From: an uncultured bacterium
Lineage (GTDB): Bacteria; Planctomycetota; UBA1135; GCA-002686595
DNA length: 64,000 nt
Reading direction: 5' to 3'
Assembly: GCA_937896235.1 (NCBI GenBank)
Contig: CALBMX010000100.1
Span: 23,179 to 87,178 of the forward strand
A program made the translations under genes and the position numbers. Positions 25,701 to 33,898 of the stretch are shown here, piece after piece. How positions within the stretch are numbered: position 1 is the first letter of the stretch; the number at the start of each line of letters is the position of its first letter. Under the pieces are notes generated by a model that worked only from the letters and a program-made list of their open reading frames with translations, was not told the origin of the DNA and did no database searches.

Positions 25701-28217
25701 GGTCCCGCCATCTCGATTGCGCTTCGCCACAAGACGGACTCCTGTAATCTCAATCCCCGCTAGCTGGATCGGCGCAAGCTCTTCGCTTGGCAAGACAACC
25801 CGCGGAACGCGGAGTTGGTCGAGGCCGAAAAGTTCGTTCTCCTGACCATCGAACAAACGCCAATCCGACAATTGCAAAGACGCAATCTGGCCAACATCAG
25901 CATCTAGCTCAAGGCGCGCATCCAACTCGCCGTGGAGTTGCCCTGCGGAGAGCTCCCCCACAACTCCTAGGTCAGCTAGGTAAGACCGGAACCGCTCGAG
26001 GGACACCCCCTTTGCATCCAGGGTCAGGTTCGTCGCGATTCCGTTTTCTGCAATCTCAACCTCACCTTTCAAATCCAGTGAGTCCAAGGTCCCCGGAAGT
26101 TCAATGGCGACATGCAACTGCGCCCTCTTCGCTGCACCGAGCCTTGCCGCGACTTGTCCTTGCGGCGCGCCAATAACAATCTCGACTCCCGTCAACTCAA
26201 GATCTAACCGCTCGGGGCGCCAGGCTATGGAGCCTGGTTGTTGGGCATTTCTAAAGGAGAAGTGAGTGCCTTGCAGCCCGAAACGCCCTAACTTGAATTG
26301 CAGATCTCCGGCCTCGTCCCCCGCGTTCGAAGTCGGTGTTTCGGCTGACAGATCCACATCCTCAACTCTCTGCGCCGCGCCTCCAAATCGTAAGCCGGCA
26401 ACCTCAATCGCACCGTCCAAGGTGCGAATCACGTCAACCGTAGGCTCGATCAAAAAGATAGATTCGATTTCGATCGCCCCGGTCTCCCTGGCGATGTGGA
26501 GTCCGTGTACACCGGCCGCTGCAAGACTGGCTAGCCTGCCTTTTTCTCCGCTTCCATCGGCCAACACCAACTCGGTCACGTCGAGCTGCACGCCCAAACC
26601 CGACTCATCCGAGGTTGCCCAAATATTCAAATGCCCATCGAATTCGGCACTCTCTAGCAAACTGTCCACACCGGCCGCGGCCAAATAGGGTTCGATGGCT
26701 CTAGGGTGAATCCCTTGCACCTTGATCCCGAGGGCAGCGCTGTTGCGCGCGCCCGAGGCTGCTCCTTTGAGTCCGGCAACGCCAAGGCCGATCACACCCT
26801 CCACGGTCGCGCTAGAAAAGATTCCCGGTGCACGAACTTGCATCGAGAACGGAGACGGCAGGTTGCCAGTACCGCCAATCTGAAACGACCCAAGATCCAA
26901 GCGGTCCATCTCAAAAAGTAGATCCGTACCAGCCCGATCGTCTGTAAACCGAACACCGCAATCACTCATTGCTAGCCCAGCAAACTGAATCGCCAAGGAG
27001 TCCTTGGCTGCCGAAGGAGGAGAGACGGGAGGCGGGTCCGAAGCTCCTGTAGCAGGACTTGCCGGCTTGGAGACCATCGCAAACCCCAGAACGCCCAACT
27101 CTCCGCTCTCTAGTAGCGTAGCTTCGGCGCGCAAGCCGCGCACAACAACCGGTTCGATGCCAACACTACCCGCCATTGAGTAGGTGCTTGCCCCCAGGCG
27201 AACCAGTCCACTCACCTCTTCCATCACCGCAACGGCCTGCCCGTCGACTTGCCAGAAGGCATTCCCGACACCAAATTTTAGTCCCAAATCGCCCGGGGAG
27301 TTGCCCGGAAATAGTCGAGCGGTCAGGCCAAAATGCGCCTCGATATCATCCGCTACCCCGCGCACGCCGAGCTCCTCCGACCACGGCTCTAACGCGTTGG
27401 GGTCGAGGCCAAATAGGTCGAGAGAAAGAGCCGTCTCAAGCGCGACTTCGCCCGTAGCGACGCCATCCGCGTCCTTCAAGAGATCTTGCCCGATGCGCCC
27501 ATCAACCCGCAGCGCCGTCAGGATGCCCGGAATCGACACCTCCGCGTGCAGCTGCGAGGCGACTTCGGCACTGGGTTCGCCCCCGAAGTCCGTTAGCGAA
27601 AAGGAGAAGTCCAAACGGCGAGATTCGCTCTTCAGCTCGTCCTGGAGGTGAACCCGAAGCGAGGACACAGCCATGCGTTCAATCGCAACGGGAAGACGCA
27701 AATCAACGGCACGCGCAACCTCTGGCAGCGCGTCTTTTTCCAGGCTCGATGCGTCGGAAGGAGGCGCTTCCAACGCGCCTTCTCCGGACACCAAATCCGC
27801 AAACTGCCAAGTACCTTCCGCCCGGCGCCGCAGGTACACATTCCCCTTACCGAGCTCAGCGCGGCGAATGACAGTGGCTCCACCGAGAAGCGCTGAAGTC
27901 TCTAAGTCGAATGCTAGGTAGTCGAGGTCGACCAGGTGTTCGCTCTCACCCGCAGCGGGGTTCGCGTGCTCGATCTCGAGTCCCCACAGCTCAACGCTGC
28001 CCCCCAGAAGCGAGAGGTTGAGATCGGTGTAGCTGACGTGCAGTCCAGCTCTCGCGGCAAAACCCTCGACGACCTCGGGAAGCCAAAGGGAGAGGGTAAG
28101 CCGCGCGATTAGACCAACCGCGAGAGTTCCAAGGCAGGTGAACTTTAGCACTCGCCTCGTTCGGTGGAAACGGCGGATCGGTGCTGGGGCAGAGGCCTGC
28201 TGTTCTGGGTCGCTCAC
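22767..28217 (-). CDS. giant AsmA-like / DUF748 protein
   Basis: An 1816-residue protein with a single N-terminal membrane anchor (about residues 25-50) followed by a very long beta-rich periplasmic region. A module of the type xVxFxD...P...L recurs at least five times (for example CGVRFTDD, THFSFRNA, VVSWRDEAVQP, LGFQDFSTPG and LEFRDETVTPP), the pattern of DUF748/AsmA-like proteins. Such proteins are thought to form hydrophobic grooves bridging inner and outer membranes for lipid transport. The C-terminus is helical and Arg/Glu-rich. The start is a GTG at 28217 whose bases overlap the upstream stop (GTGA), so it is coupled to the lipoprotein gene before it. Confidence 0.85.
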   Translation of the reverse strand: MSDPEQQASAPAPIRRFHRTRRVLKFTCLGTLAVGLIARLTLSLWLPEVVEGFAARAGLHVSYTDLNLSLLGGSVELWGLEIEHANPAAGESEHLVDLDYLAFDLETSALLGGATVIRRAELGKGNVYLRRRAEGTWQFADLVSGEGALEAPPSDASSLEKDALPEVARAVDLRLPVAIERMAVSSLRVHLQDELKSESRRLDFSFSLTDFGGEPSAEVASQLHAEVSIPGILTALRVDGRIGQDLLKDADGVATGEVALETALSLDLFGLDPNALEPWSEELGVRGVADDIEAHFGLTARLFPGNSPGDLGLKFGVGNAFWQVDGQAVAVMEEVSGLVRLGASTYSMAGSVGIEPVVVRGLRAEATLLESGELGVLGFAMVSKPASPATGASDPPPVSPPSAAKDSLAIQFAGLAMSDCGVRFTDDRAGTDLLFEMDRLDLGSFQIGGTGNLPSPFSMQVRAPGIFSSATVEGVIGLGVAGLKGAASGARNSAALGIKVQGIHPRAIEPYLAAAGVDSLLESAEFDGHLNIWATSDESGLGVQLDVTELVLADGSGEKGRLASLAAAGVHGLHIARETGAIEIESIFLIEPTVDVIRTLDGAIEVAGLRFGGAAQRVEDVDLSAETPTSNAGDEAGDLQFKLGRFGLQGTHFSFRNAQQPGSIAWRPERLDLELTGVEIVIGAPQGQVAARLGAAKRAQLHVAIELPGTLDSLDLKGEVEIAENGIATNLTLDAKGVSLERFRSYLADLGVVGELSAGQLHGELDARLELDADVGQIASLQLSDWRLFDGQENELFGLDQLRVPRVVLPSEELAPIQLAGIEITGVRLVAKRNRDGGTSLFGLRMGGPLNRMAPVDLAASVEPVTGPSIPGPALRMESGGVRVQDVVVSWRDEAVQPVVESQLRLSAQISPFQTLGTLTGGAKPRPLTLKVDAVAQGLVDQLGVELEVTADPAAPNGRGTIRLSGIRGDGLASYMPEGVACTLSDGSLGLPFSFGVVSSETTALDAELGPLVLAEGGVELARIERFALHASQLSPEGISLEEAAVTGIQLDVSKREDGTMVVPGFLLAAAKEPHAELPASGQDQAVNTQVVPGSIPYFVDLPKVHVGVVEIAVEHLGFQDFSTPGAAPLDLQFSLRNRSSWTRDLEEEARGPEDALYPALELELAGHALPVAAEISAWIDIKPFAVDPELKLAWVLGGLSGQGLLELVPALQEAIDGQELVGGEFSGRLDSVLSVRRRGPLDLDFSAGFGGQLELQDVAFRAVKDGRVLLGFDTLVADLANMSLRTGQIHLNSLELVHPVGFVTRDAEGAHLLGLTLKNTEDAVAEDASASLASKDGEMGASAPIPESPSTSPKAELRVDRIFISGADLEFRDETVTPPMVLPLDDLDVVISGFNSRALTEPLPLRLELFAQAAPISLRARHEEDNLLLGVMGAAVDLLSLAGGDFEMEPRRAFSALEATAKVTLFPAPKGWLQLEVAGVELPNYRGLALASGVDIGDGVVDLGVDVRFLGERGASVDTQVTASYLSLSEPPGGPISTYLKLPAPLDTVLFLLRNENGDQEVKLHFNVGEEGAEGLSSAIATTLGLIIGEAIASSPMRLIGGVLDITGLFDSEPIELPDEVYGVTFLAGATESLQSADLLGELAPVLKLLREDALIKIDLQHAFGRADLVRLDLLANPDPAACVELSRALRSERDQIRNERDEVAAQLRTAYALGDLVAVEGGRWTLTNLDADLGRIEDTIDAVLEFLRPGAERRSERRMKVAALLIAQQRLEAVRAALRALPIPSIGTRVRLRRPRFSEPEFDGGGRVFAIPAR

Positions 28218-29809
28218 TGTGTTTCCTTGGGTATGACGATCAGCGTGCTTTCCCACAGGTCCAGAGCGTGTCGCCTGTCCGCGCGCGACGCGAGGGGGTC
28301 GTAACCCGCCGGCGCCAAACCCCGCGCAAGTAACCAATCCAAGGCCCGAACGCGCGCAGCAGGGCTGGCGTCCTTGAGGAAGACACGATTCTCCTTCTCA
28401 AGGCGGAGCTGAAACGCCTCACACGATGAGCAGGCCGCAAGAGCCTCTTCAATCAAGGAAGGAAATCTGCCGACCTCCCCGCCATGGCGTAGAAGGAGGG
28501 ACTTTTCGGACGAGCTCACCTGGTCACCCTGCAGTGCAGTGCCGGCCAACAAAGCCCAAGAACCACGCTCGATGCTCCAACGGGCATCAAATCCGATCTG
28601 GGGGCTTGCGTCGGAATTTACGGTCCGCTCGGTCGCGACTCGCTCCGCGAGCGCCACCAAGTTCTCTTCGCTTGCCGTCAGCACAAAATCGAGCGCCATT
28701 GGAGGCTCGAGCACCCCCGTCAAATAGGCAAACACCGCGCGCAGGTCTGTTGCATAGCGCAGCCCCTCTAATGCAGCCCGGATGGTTCGCTCGGTAGAGG
28801 TTGGCACATGGCCAAAAACGAGCGCCGACTTGGTGAGCTCGAAGGCGACCTTCTGAACGTCGGCAACCACTTGTACAACGGCTTGGGTGCGCTCGGGCAG
28901 TCCCTCAGCGGAGCCTCCAAGTGCGTCGCCAAGGACAACATGAATCGCAATCGTACGCACATCCGACAAGTCAAATGGCGACGGTATGAGAACAAGAAAC
29001 GAGCGAACGGTCTCATCGCTGGGCATCCGAGGCCGTACCCACTCCTGTAAGGGCGCTGGGCCTCCCGGTCGGAACCGCAGCTCGGCTGGTGAGAGCTCCA
29101 CATCGGGGTCGAGCCGCGGAGCAGCACTTGAGAGCCCAAAGAGCCAATCGATCTCACTCGTGCGCTCGTCGATCGCCATACGCAAGTCAACCGCCTTGGG
29201 AAATGGTTCACGATCGGGGTACTCGCGGAGAAAATTGTCGCTATCAATCACCTCTTCGGTCAAGCCGAGATTAAACGTCGCCGTCGCCCCTCCGATCAGA
29301 ACTCGCTGTTCGGAAAGCGCTATGTGCGAGCGCCCCTTCTCTCCAGCGACAAGCGAGTCCCATAAAGAAGAGGCAAAGGGCCCGCTTCCAATCCGAGCAC
29401 CCAAAAACAGACGTGAGGTCGGCAAGATCTCGCTCCGACGATCGGAGGCTACAACCAAGTCCACGGCAAGTGCCAGGGGATCCAAAGTCGCTTCCGTGTC
29501 GGGTGAGCTGAACCACGCACCAAAGGAGCTCTCGGGTAGGCTGCGCTCCAAATATAAGAATTCGACTTCGACGGGAATCGCCTGGCGGGGATCCGCCTGA
29601 AGGGTTTCGGGCCTTAGTTCAGAGCGAGGTCCTCCGAGGGGAGTTCCCGCGAAGCTACCCGTGCTCAACTGCATGCCGAGGGGTGGCTGAAGTGGCCCCG
29701 GATCGAGCGCTGGAAGAGGGGCAGAGCGACATCCATGAATCACCGAAAGTGACCCCAATAAGAGGCAACTCATGACGAAACGGCCCCCTAAATGGCCACA
29801 AGTGACCAT
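28214..29809 (-). CDS. large lipoprotein of unknown function paired with AsmA-like gene
   Basis: A 531-residue protein with an N-terminal hydrophobic segment ending IHGCRS, a plausible lipobox, so it is likely anchored to the membrane. No domain was recognised; the mature part is acidic with many short strands and helices. Several starts are possible: the frame is open to 29983, and I chose the ATG at 29809, although an ATG at 29773 with AGGGGG upstream is also reasonable. It overlaps the giant AsmA-like gene by 4 bp, so the two probably work together at the envelope. Confidence 0.7.
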   Translation of the reverse strand: MVTCGHLGGRFVMSCLLLGSLSVIHGCRSAPLPALDPGPLQPPLGMQLSTGSFAGTPLGGPRSELRPETLQADPRQAIPVEVEFLYLERSLPESSFGAWFSSPDTEATLDPLALAVDLVVASDRRSEILPTSRLFLGARIGSGPFASSLWDSLVAGEKGRSHIALSEQRVLIGGATATFNLGLTEEVIDSDNFLREYPDREPFPKAVDLRMAIDERTSEIDWLFGLSSAAPRLDPDVELSPAELRFRPGGPAPLQEWVRPRMPSDETVRSFLVLIPSPFDLSDVRTIAIHVVLGDALGGSAEGLPERTQAVVQVVADVQKVAFELTKSALVFGHVPTSTERTIRAALEGLRYATDLRAVFAYLTGVLEPPMALDFVLTASEENLVALAERVATERTVNSDASPQIGFDARWSIERGSWALLAGTALQGDQVSSSEKSLLLRHGGEVGRFPSLIEEALAACSSCEAFQLRLEKENRVFLKDASPAARVRALDWLLARGLAPAGYDPLASRADRRHALDLWESTLIVIPKETQ

Positions 29810-29879
29810 TTTCGATCTCAACATAAACCCGCATTTTGTCACTACCTTCACTCCCATGGCGCGCATTCTATCGCGGCTT

Positions 29880-29898
29880 GGTTCACACGAGGTGAACC
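29880..29898. promoter_or_regulatory. inverted repeat, possible operator
   Basis: GGTTCAC at 29880-29886 and GTGAACC at 29892-29898 form a perfect 7-5-7 inverted repeat in the divergent region between the lipoprotein gene and malic enzyme. Its size suits a dimeric repressor site. No regulator gene is adjacent, so this is a weak inference. Confidence 0.35.
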
Positions 29899-30012
29899 CG
29901 TAATCACTTTTCGCTTCACGCCGTGCGGGCAACAGAGGCGCTTGGTAAACTCCCGCACTTACAGCGGATAGGAAACTCTCCAATTGTCGGCCGTCCCGGT
30001 AATCTCACCAAA

Positions 30013-31698
30013 ATGAACTCTCCTTCGAACGAACCAAAAGCGACGACCCTGAGGGGGCGTCACCTCATGGAAGAGCCCCTTCTCAATAAGGGGACCGCCT
30101 TCACCACGGAAGAGAGAACCGCGCTTCGCCTACGCGGCTTGCTACCTCCCCATGTCACAACGATGGAGGAGCAGATCGATCGACTCTACGGCGAGTTTTG
30201 CGCGAAGGGCACCGCGCTTGAAAAGCACACGTTTCTGCGCAACGTGCAGGATGAAAACGAGACTCTGTTTTATGCGCTTCTGCTCCGCCACATCGAGGAG
30301 ATGACCCCGATCGTCTACACGCCCACGGTCGGAGAGGCCTGCCAAAAGTTTGGGAAGATCTTCCGCCGGCCGCGCGGCTTGTATTTCAGCTACACGAACC
30401 GCGATCGTATGGATGAGATCTTCGAGAATGTCCCCGCCGAGATTGACGTCATTGTGGTGACGGATGGAGAGCGAATCCTAGGGCTCGGCGATCAAGGTGC
30501 AGGCGGAATGGGGATTCCGATTGGTAAGCTCTCCCTGTACAGCTTGTGCGGTGGTATCGAGCCCGCCCGCACACTGCCCATCCTTTTGGATGTAGGGACC
30601 AACAATAAGGGCCGCCTAGAAGATCCGCGCTATCTTGGGTGGCGCCACGAGCGAGTGACGGGCCAAGACTACGACGACTTTGTCGAGACCTTCGTGCGCG
30701 CCGTTATGGATCGGTTCCCGCGCGTCCTGCTGCAGTGGGAGGACTTCGCCTCCGACAAAGCCGACATGCTGCTCGAGCGCTACAAGAACCGTCTCTGCAC
30801 TTTTAACGACGACATTCAAGGGACGGCGGCGAGCACCGTAGGTACGCTCCTCTCTGCGATCGCAGTCACGGGGGAGCCCCTGGTAGAGCAAACGTTTGTC
30901 ATGCTGGGCGCCGGCTCTGCGGGCTTCGGAAACTACAAGCTGCTCGTGCGATGCCTTATCAGTCATGGTCTAAGTGAAGACGAAGCGCGGGCCCGTATTT
31001 TCGTGTTGGACTCGCAAGGTCTGCTCCACGACGGCCGCACAGGGCTCAAAGGAATCAAGGCGCAGATGCTGCAGAACCGCGAGCTACTTACGGGTTGGGA
31101 TTTCGACCTCGACAAGCCGCACTCCGCCGAAGATGTCGTTCGCAATGCGCACCCGACAGCCCTAATCGGCGCAACGGGTCGCCCGGGAGCATTTTCGGAG
31201 ACCATGGTCCGGCAGATGGCAGGCAACACCAAGCGACCTATTTTTATGCCTCTGTCCAATCCGACTTCGAAGTCCGAGGCCCTGCCTTCGGACCTCTTGG
31301 AGTGGACGGAGGGGACCGCCCTGATCGCGACCGGTAGTCCGTTTGACGCCGTCGATTTCGGAGGCCGCAAGCACACCATCTCCCAGGCCAACAACGTCTA
31401 TATCTTTCCGGCAGTGGGCCTTGGAGTCGGCGCGGTCAACGCAGTTCGTGTGACGGAAGGGATGTTCCTGGCCGCCGCTATTGCGTTGGGAGATGCTTCG
31501 CCAGCGGCAGTCGATCCGGATGGCCCCCTGCTTCCCCCATTGAGCGAGATCCGAGCCCTAGTCAAGAAAATCGCGCTTGCAGTCGCCAATCAGGCCTGCG
31601 AGGAAGGCATCGCCGACCGCATTGGCGAAGACGAAATCAAAGAGCGCATTGAGCGGAGTATGTGGGTGCCCGCCTATCGCGAGCTGACAGCGATCTAG
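30013..31698 (+). CDS. maeA: NAD-dependent malic enzyme
   Basis: A 561-residue protein of the length of the large malic enzyme class. Signature segments include YTPTVGEACQKFG, VVTDGERILGLGDQG with the metal/substrate region, FNDDIQGTAASTVG with the DDIQGT metal ligands, the dinucleotide motif MLGAGSAGFG and FMPLSNPTSKSEA. It decarboxylates malate to pyruvate and CO2, reducing NAD(P). The ATG at 30013 was chosen because the upstream 30 codons look non-coding and this gives the family's usual start. It ends 2 bp from the convergent acyltransferase gene. It could supply pyruvate to the PFOR encoded further right. Confidence 0.95.
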   Translation: MNSPSNEPKATTLRGRHLMEEPLLNKGTAFTTEERTALRLRGLLPPHVTTMEEQIDRLYGEFCAKGTALEKHTFLRNVQDENETLFYALLLRHIEEMTPIVYTPTVGEACQKFGKIFRRPRGLYFSYTNRDRMDEIFENVPAEIDVIVVTDGERILGLGDQGAGGMGIPIGKLSLYSLCGGIEPARTLPILLDVGTNNKGRLEDPRYLGWRHERVTGQDYDDFVETFVRAVMDRFPRVLLQWEDFASDKADMLLERYKNRLCTFNDDIQGTAASTVGTLLSAIAVTGEPLVEQTFVMLGAGSAGFGNYKLLVRCLISHGLSEDEARARIFVLDSQGLLHDGRTGLKGIKAQMLQNRELLTGWDFDLDKPHSAEDVVRNAHPTALIGATGRPGAFSETMVRQMAGNTKRPIFMPLSNPTSKSEALPSDLLEWTEGTALIATGSPFDAVDFGGRKHTISQANNVYIFPAVGLGVGAVNAVRVTEGMFLAAAIALGDASPAAVDPDGPLLPPLSEIRALVKKIALAVANQACEEGIADRIGEDEIKERIERSMWVPAYRELTAI

Positions 31699-31700
31699 AC

Positions 31701-32666
31701 TTACTCGTCGGCGCCGCGATAGCGGTCGTGCAACCAAAAATACTGGTCGGGCTCTTCCAAGATCATCGACTCTAATTTTTGGTTTACGTCGGCGCTGATC
31801 TCCTCCGGAGATTTGCCAGCCACATCTCCGGGGAGCAAGACGTCTTGCGCGTGGAAGCGCCAGCGCAGATCGTCAGAGGTCTTGTAGGCAGCTACAAAAA
31901 CGACAGGGCAGCGGAGCCTTCGGAGCAGCACCCCAGCGCTGCGGTCACAGCGGGCATTTCGGCCGAAAAAGGGCGCCATAATCGGCCTCTTCCGCGCGCG
32001 TTGATCGAGCAGCATCCCAAGCGCGCCGCCGCCCTGAACGACCTCCGAAGCAAACTGCATTGCTCCCCGGCGCGGGAGCAGGCGCTGCCCCCAGCTCTCG
32101 CGTAGACGCTGCAATTCGACCGACAAAGGGTGGTTTCGAGGCGGTTTGCTAATGATATAAAGAGGCCTAAAGCCCACCGCCGAAACAATACGGGCGGCCA
32201 TCTCCCAGTCGCCGCAGTGACCGGAGACGACGACACACCCCTTGCCGAGAGCCGCCTCTGCGGCTGCGGACAGGTGGACATCAACGCGCTCAAGAAGCCC
32301 TTCAGGAGTGCACTGTGCTCCAAAACGACGATCAAATCGGCGCGTATCTATCGCTACGTGAAAGAGGTGCTCGTAGGCCCGCGTCACCCTGCGCTCCACC
32401 TCGCGATCCGAGAGTGCCATCCCCGCATGCTCGTTGAGCGCCTGTTTTAAAAAGACTCGCGCCGCATGGGCGTGCCCGCGATCTACGCGCTTTCCAACTT
32501 GCGCAAAAAATTTCCCCAAGACGTTCAACACGAACTTGGGCAGACGCCCAAACACGCTCATGGCGAGCTGATAGAGCCCGAACTGAGCATCCGCCATGAG
32601 TCCCTTTTGGTCCCCCTCTACGACTTGAACCGGGACGGGCCACTCCGCTATCGCGGGCTTATCCAT
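31701..32666 (-). CDS. lipid A acyltransferase (LpxL/HtrB family)
   Basis: A 321-residue lysophospholipid-acyltransferase-like protein. The catalytic motif is SGHCGDWEMAA, the HX4(D/E) motif of LpxL/LpxM. LLDQRARKRPIMAPFFG and the terminal YFWLHDRYRG (normally WxHrRwk) are also family features. It adds a secondary acyl chain to lipid A on the cytoplasmic face of the inner membrane. The start was taken as the ATG at 32666, overlapping the lpxK stop by 8 bp; the longer frame lies inside lpxK. Confidence 0.88.
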   Translation of the reverse strand: MDKPAIAEWPVPVQVVEGDQKGLMADAQFGLYQLAMSVFGRLPKFVLNVLGKFFAQVGKRVDRGHAHAARVFLKQALNEHAGMALSDREVERRVTRAYEHLFHVAIDTRRFDRRFGAQCTPEGLLERVDVHLSAAAEAALGKGCVVVSGHCGDWEMAARIVSAVGFRPLYIISKPPRNHPLSVELQRLRESWGQRLLPRRGAMQFASEVVQGGGALGMLLDQRARKRPIMAPFFGRNARCDRSAGVLLRRLRCPVVFVAAYKTSDDLRWRFHAQDVLLPGDVAGKSPEEISADVNQKLESMILEEPDQYFWLHDRYRGADE

Positions 32667-33879
32667 GGAGAGCCTCTTGTATGCTGTCGAGGTGCAGGGC
32701 GACCTTGCCCTCGGGTAGACCTTGAAGAAGTGCCTCGAGAACGTCTTCCCCCCGTTGGAGTTGAAATTCGACATCCAGAATCCAAACGTCACCAGCCTCG
32801 CATCCGAGCTGCTCGGGACCAAGCGCGAAGAGCTTCACCGCATCCTTTGCGGTGGTTACAACCCGCCGCCTCACGCCAGCTCGCACTCCGAGCCCAGCGA
32901 GGTCGCTCGGTTGGTACTCGTGATGGTCGCTGAACTTTCGATGTTCGCCGACTTGTGCCCCCAGCAACTTTAGGCTGGCCTCAAAGTTGTCCGGATTGCC
33001 AATCGCACTGACGGCGTCAATCGTGGTTCCGGCAAGGGATGGCAGCTCGCTGGCACTCTGCTCACAAGAGACGTCCGACACAAAGAGCGGGCGCAGCCCA
33101 CGCGGTGTGACTTGAGACAAGAGGCGCGGAACTCCGGGTGCTAGGAGTTCGAGGGTGGACTCGAACTCCGCGAGGTCCCCCGCGCTGACTTGATCGGTGC
33201 GCGTAAGCACAATGGCATGAGCGCGCCGGAGGGCCTTGCAAGACTCGCGCAAGAGGCCACGCGGAAGATACGCCTGCACGGGCAGCCTGTTCGCGCCCAT
33301 TGCGGGAGCGGGCAGACCCCATGGCCGCGTAACGTCAACGAGCACCAAATCTAAATCCCGTGTCAGCCGCCTATGTTGGAAACCATCGTCCATGACGATG
33401 AGCCCTGCGCCCAGCTCGACGAGCAACTGCACGCCTTGAATGCGGTCGGGCATCGCAACACGCGGCAGGTCGCCCAGGAGCTCCGCGTAGAGGCGCGCCT
33501 CGTCCGATTCCGCCCCGCTTACTCCGGCCTTTCCATAGCCGCGCGAGAGGATCCCCGGCCGCTTCCCGGCCCCCACTAGGCGCCGCGCGAGCCAAACGAC
33601 CATGGGCGTTTTTCCCGTTCCACCCGCGCTAATGTTGCCGATGCAAATCACGGGAACTTCCATGCGGACTGACGGCAAGATCCCTCTGTCGTATAGGGCG
33701 CCACGCAATGTCGAGAGCGCACCAAACAAGAGCGCCGGCACCCGCAGTAGCTCCACGAGACCGCCGCGCTGTGCGAGCACATCCTCCGTACGGCGAACCC
33801 GTGGCGCGACCTGTGAGGCACGGAATTTAGACATCACCCCAAGACCTGCATGTAGCTCGGAATTGACAATTGGCGGCAT
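32659..33879 (-). CDS. lpxK: tetraacyldisaccharide 4'-kinase
   Basis: A 406-residue LpxK. The N-terminal membrane-proximal helix precedes a P-loop in VPVICIGNISAGGTGKTP, the LpxK signature, followed by LSRGYG, VMDDGFQHRRLTRDLDLVLVD and FSDHHEY. It phosphorylates the 4' position of the lipid A disaccharide precursor. An ATG at 33834 downstream of CTTGGGGTG is an alternative start. It is followed directly by the LpxL-type acyltransferase and preceded after 19 bp by a sulfatase-like lipoprotein, forming one minus-strand operon. Confidence 0.93.
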   Translation of the reverse strand: MPPIVNSELHAGLGVMSKFRASQVAPRVRRTEDVLAQRGGLVELLRVPALLFGALSTLRGALYDRGILPSVRMEVPVICIGNISAGGTGKTPMVVWLARRLVGAGKRPGILSRGYGKAGVSGAESDEARLYAELLGDLPRVAMPDRIQGVQLLVELGAGLIVMDDGFQHRRLTRDLDLVLVDVTRPWGLPAPAMGANRLPVQAYLPRGLLRESCKALRRAHAIVLTRTDQVSAGDLAEFESTLELLAPGVPRLLSQVTPRGLRPLFVSDVSCEQSASELPSLAGTTIDAVSAIGNPDNFEASLKLLGAQVGEHRKFSDHHEYQPSDLAGLGVRAGVRRRVVTTAKDAVKLFALGPEQLGCEAGDVWILDVEFQLQRGEDVLEALLQGLPEGKVALHLDSIQEALHG

Positions 33880-33898
33880 TTTGAGGCACTTGGGTCAT

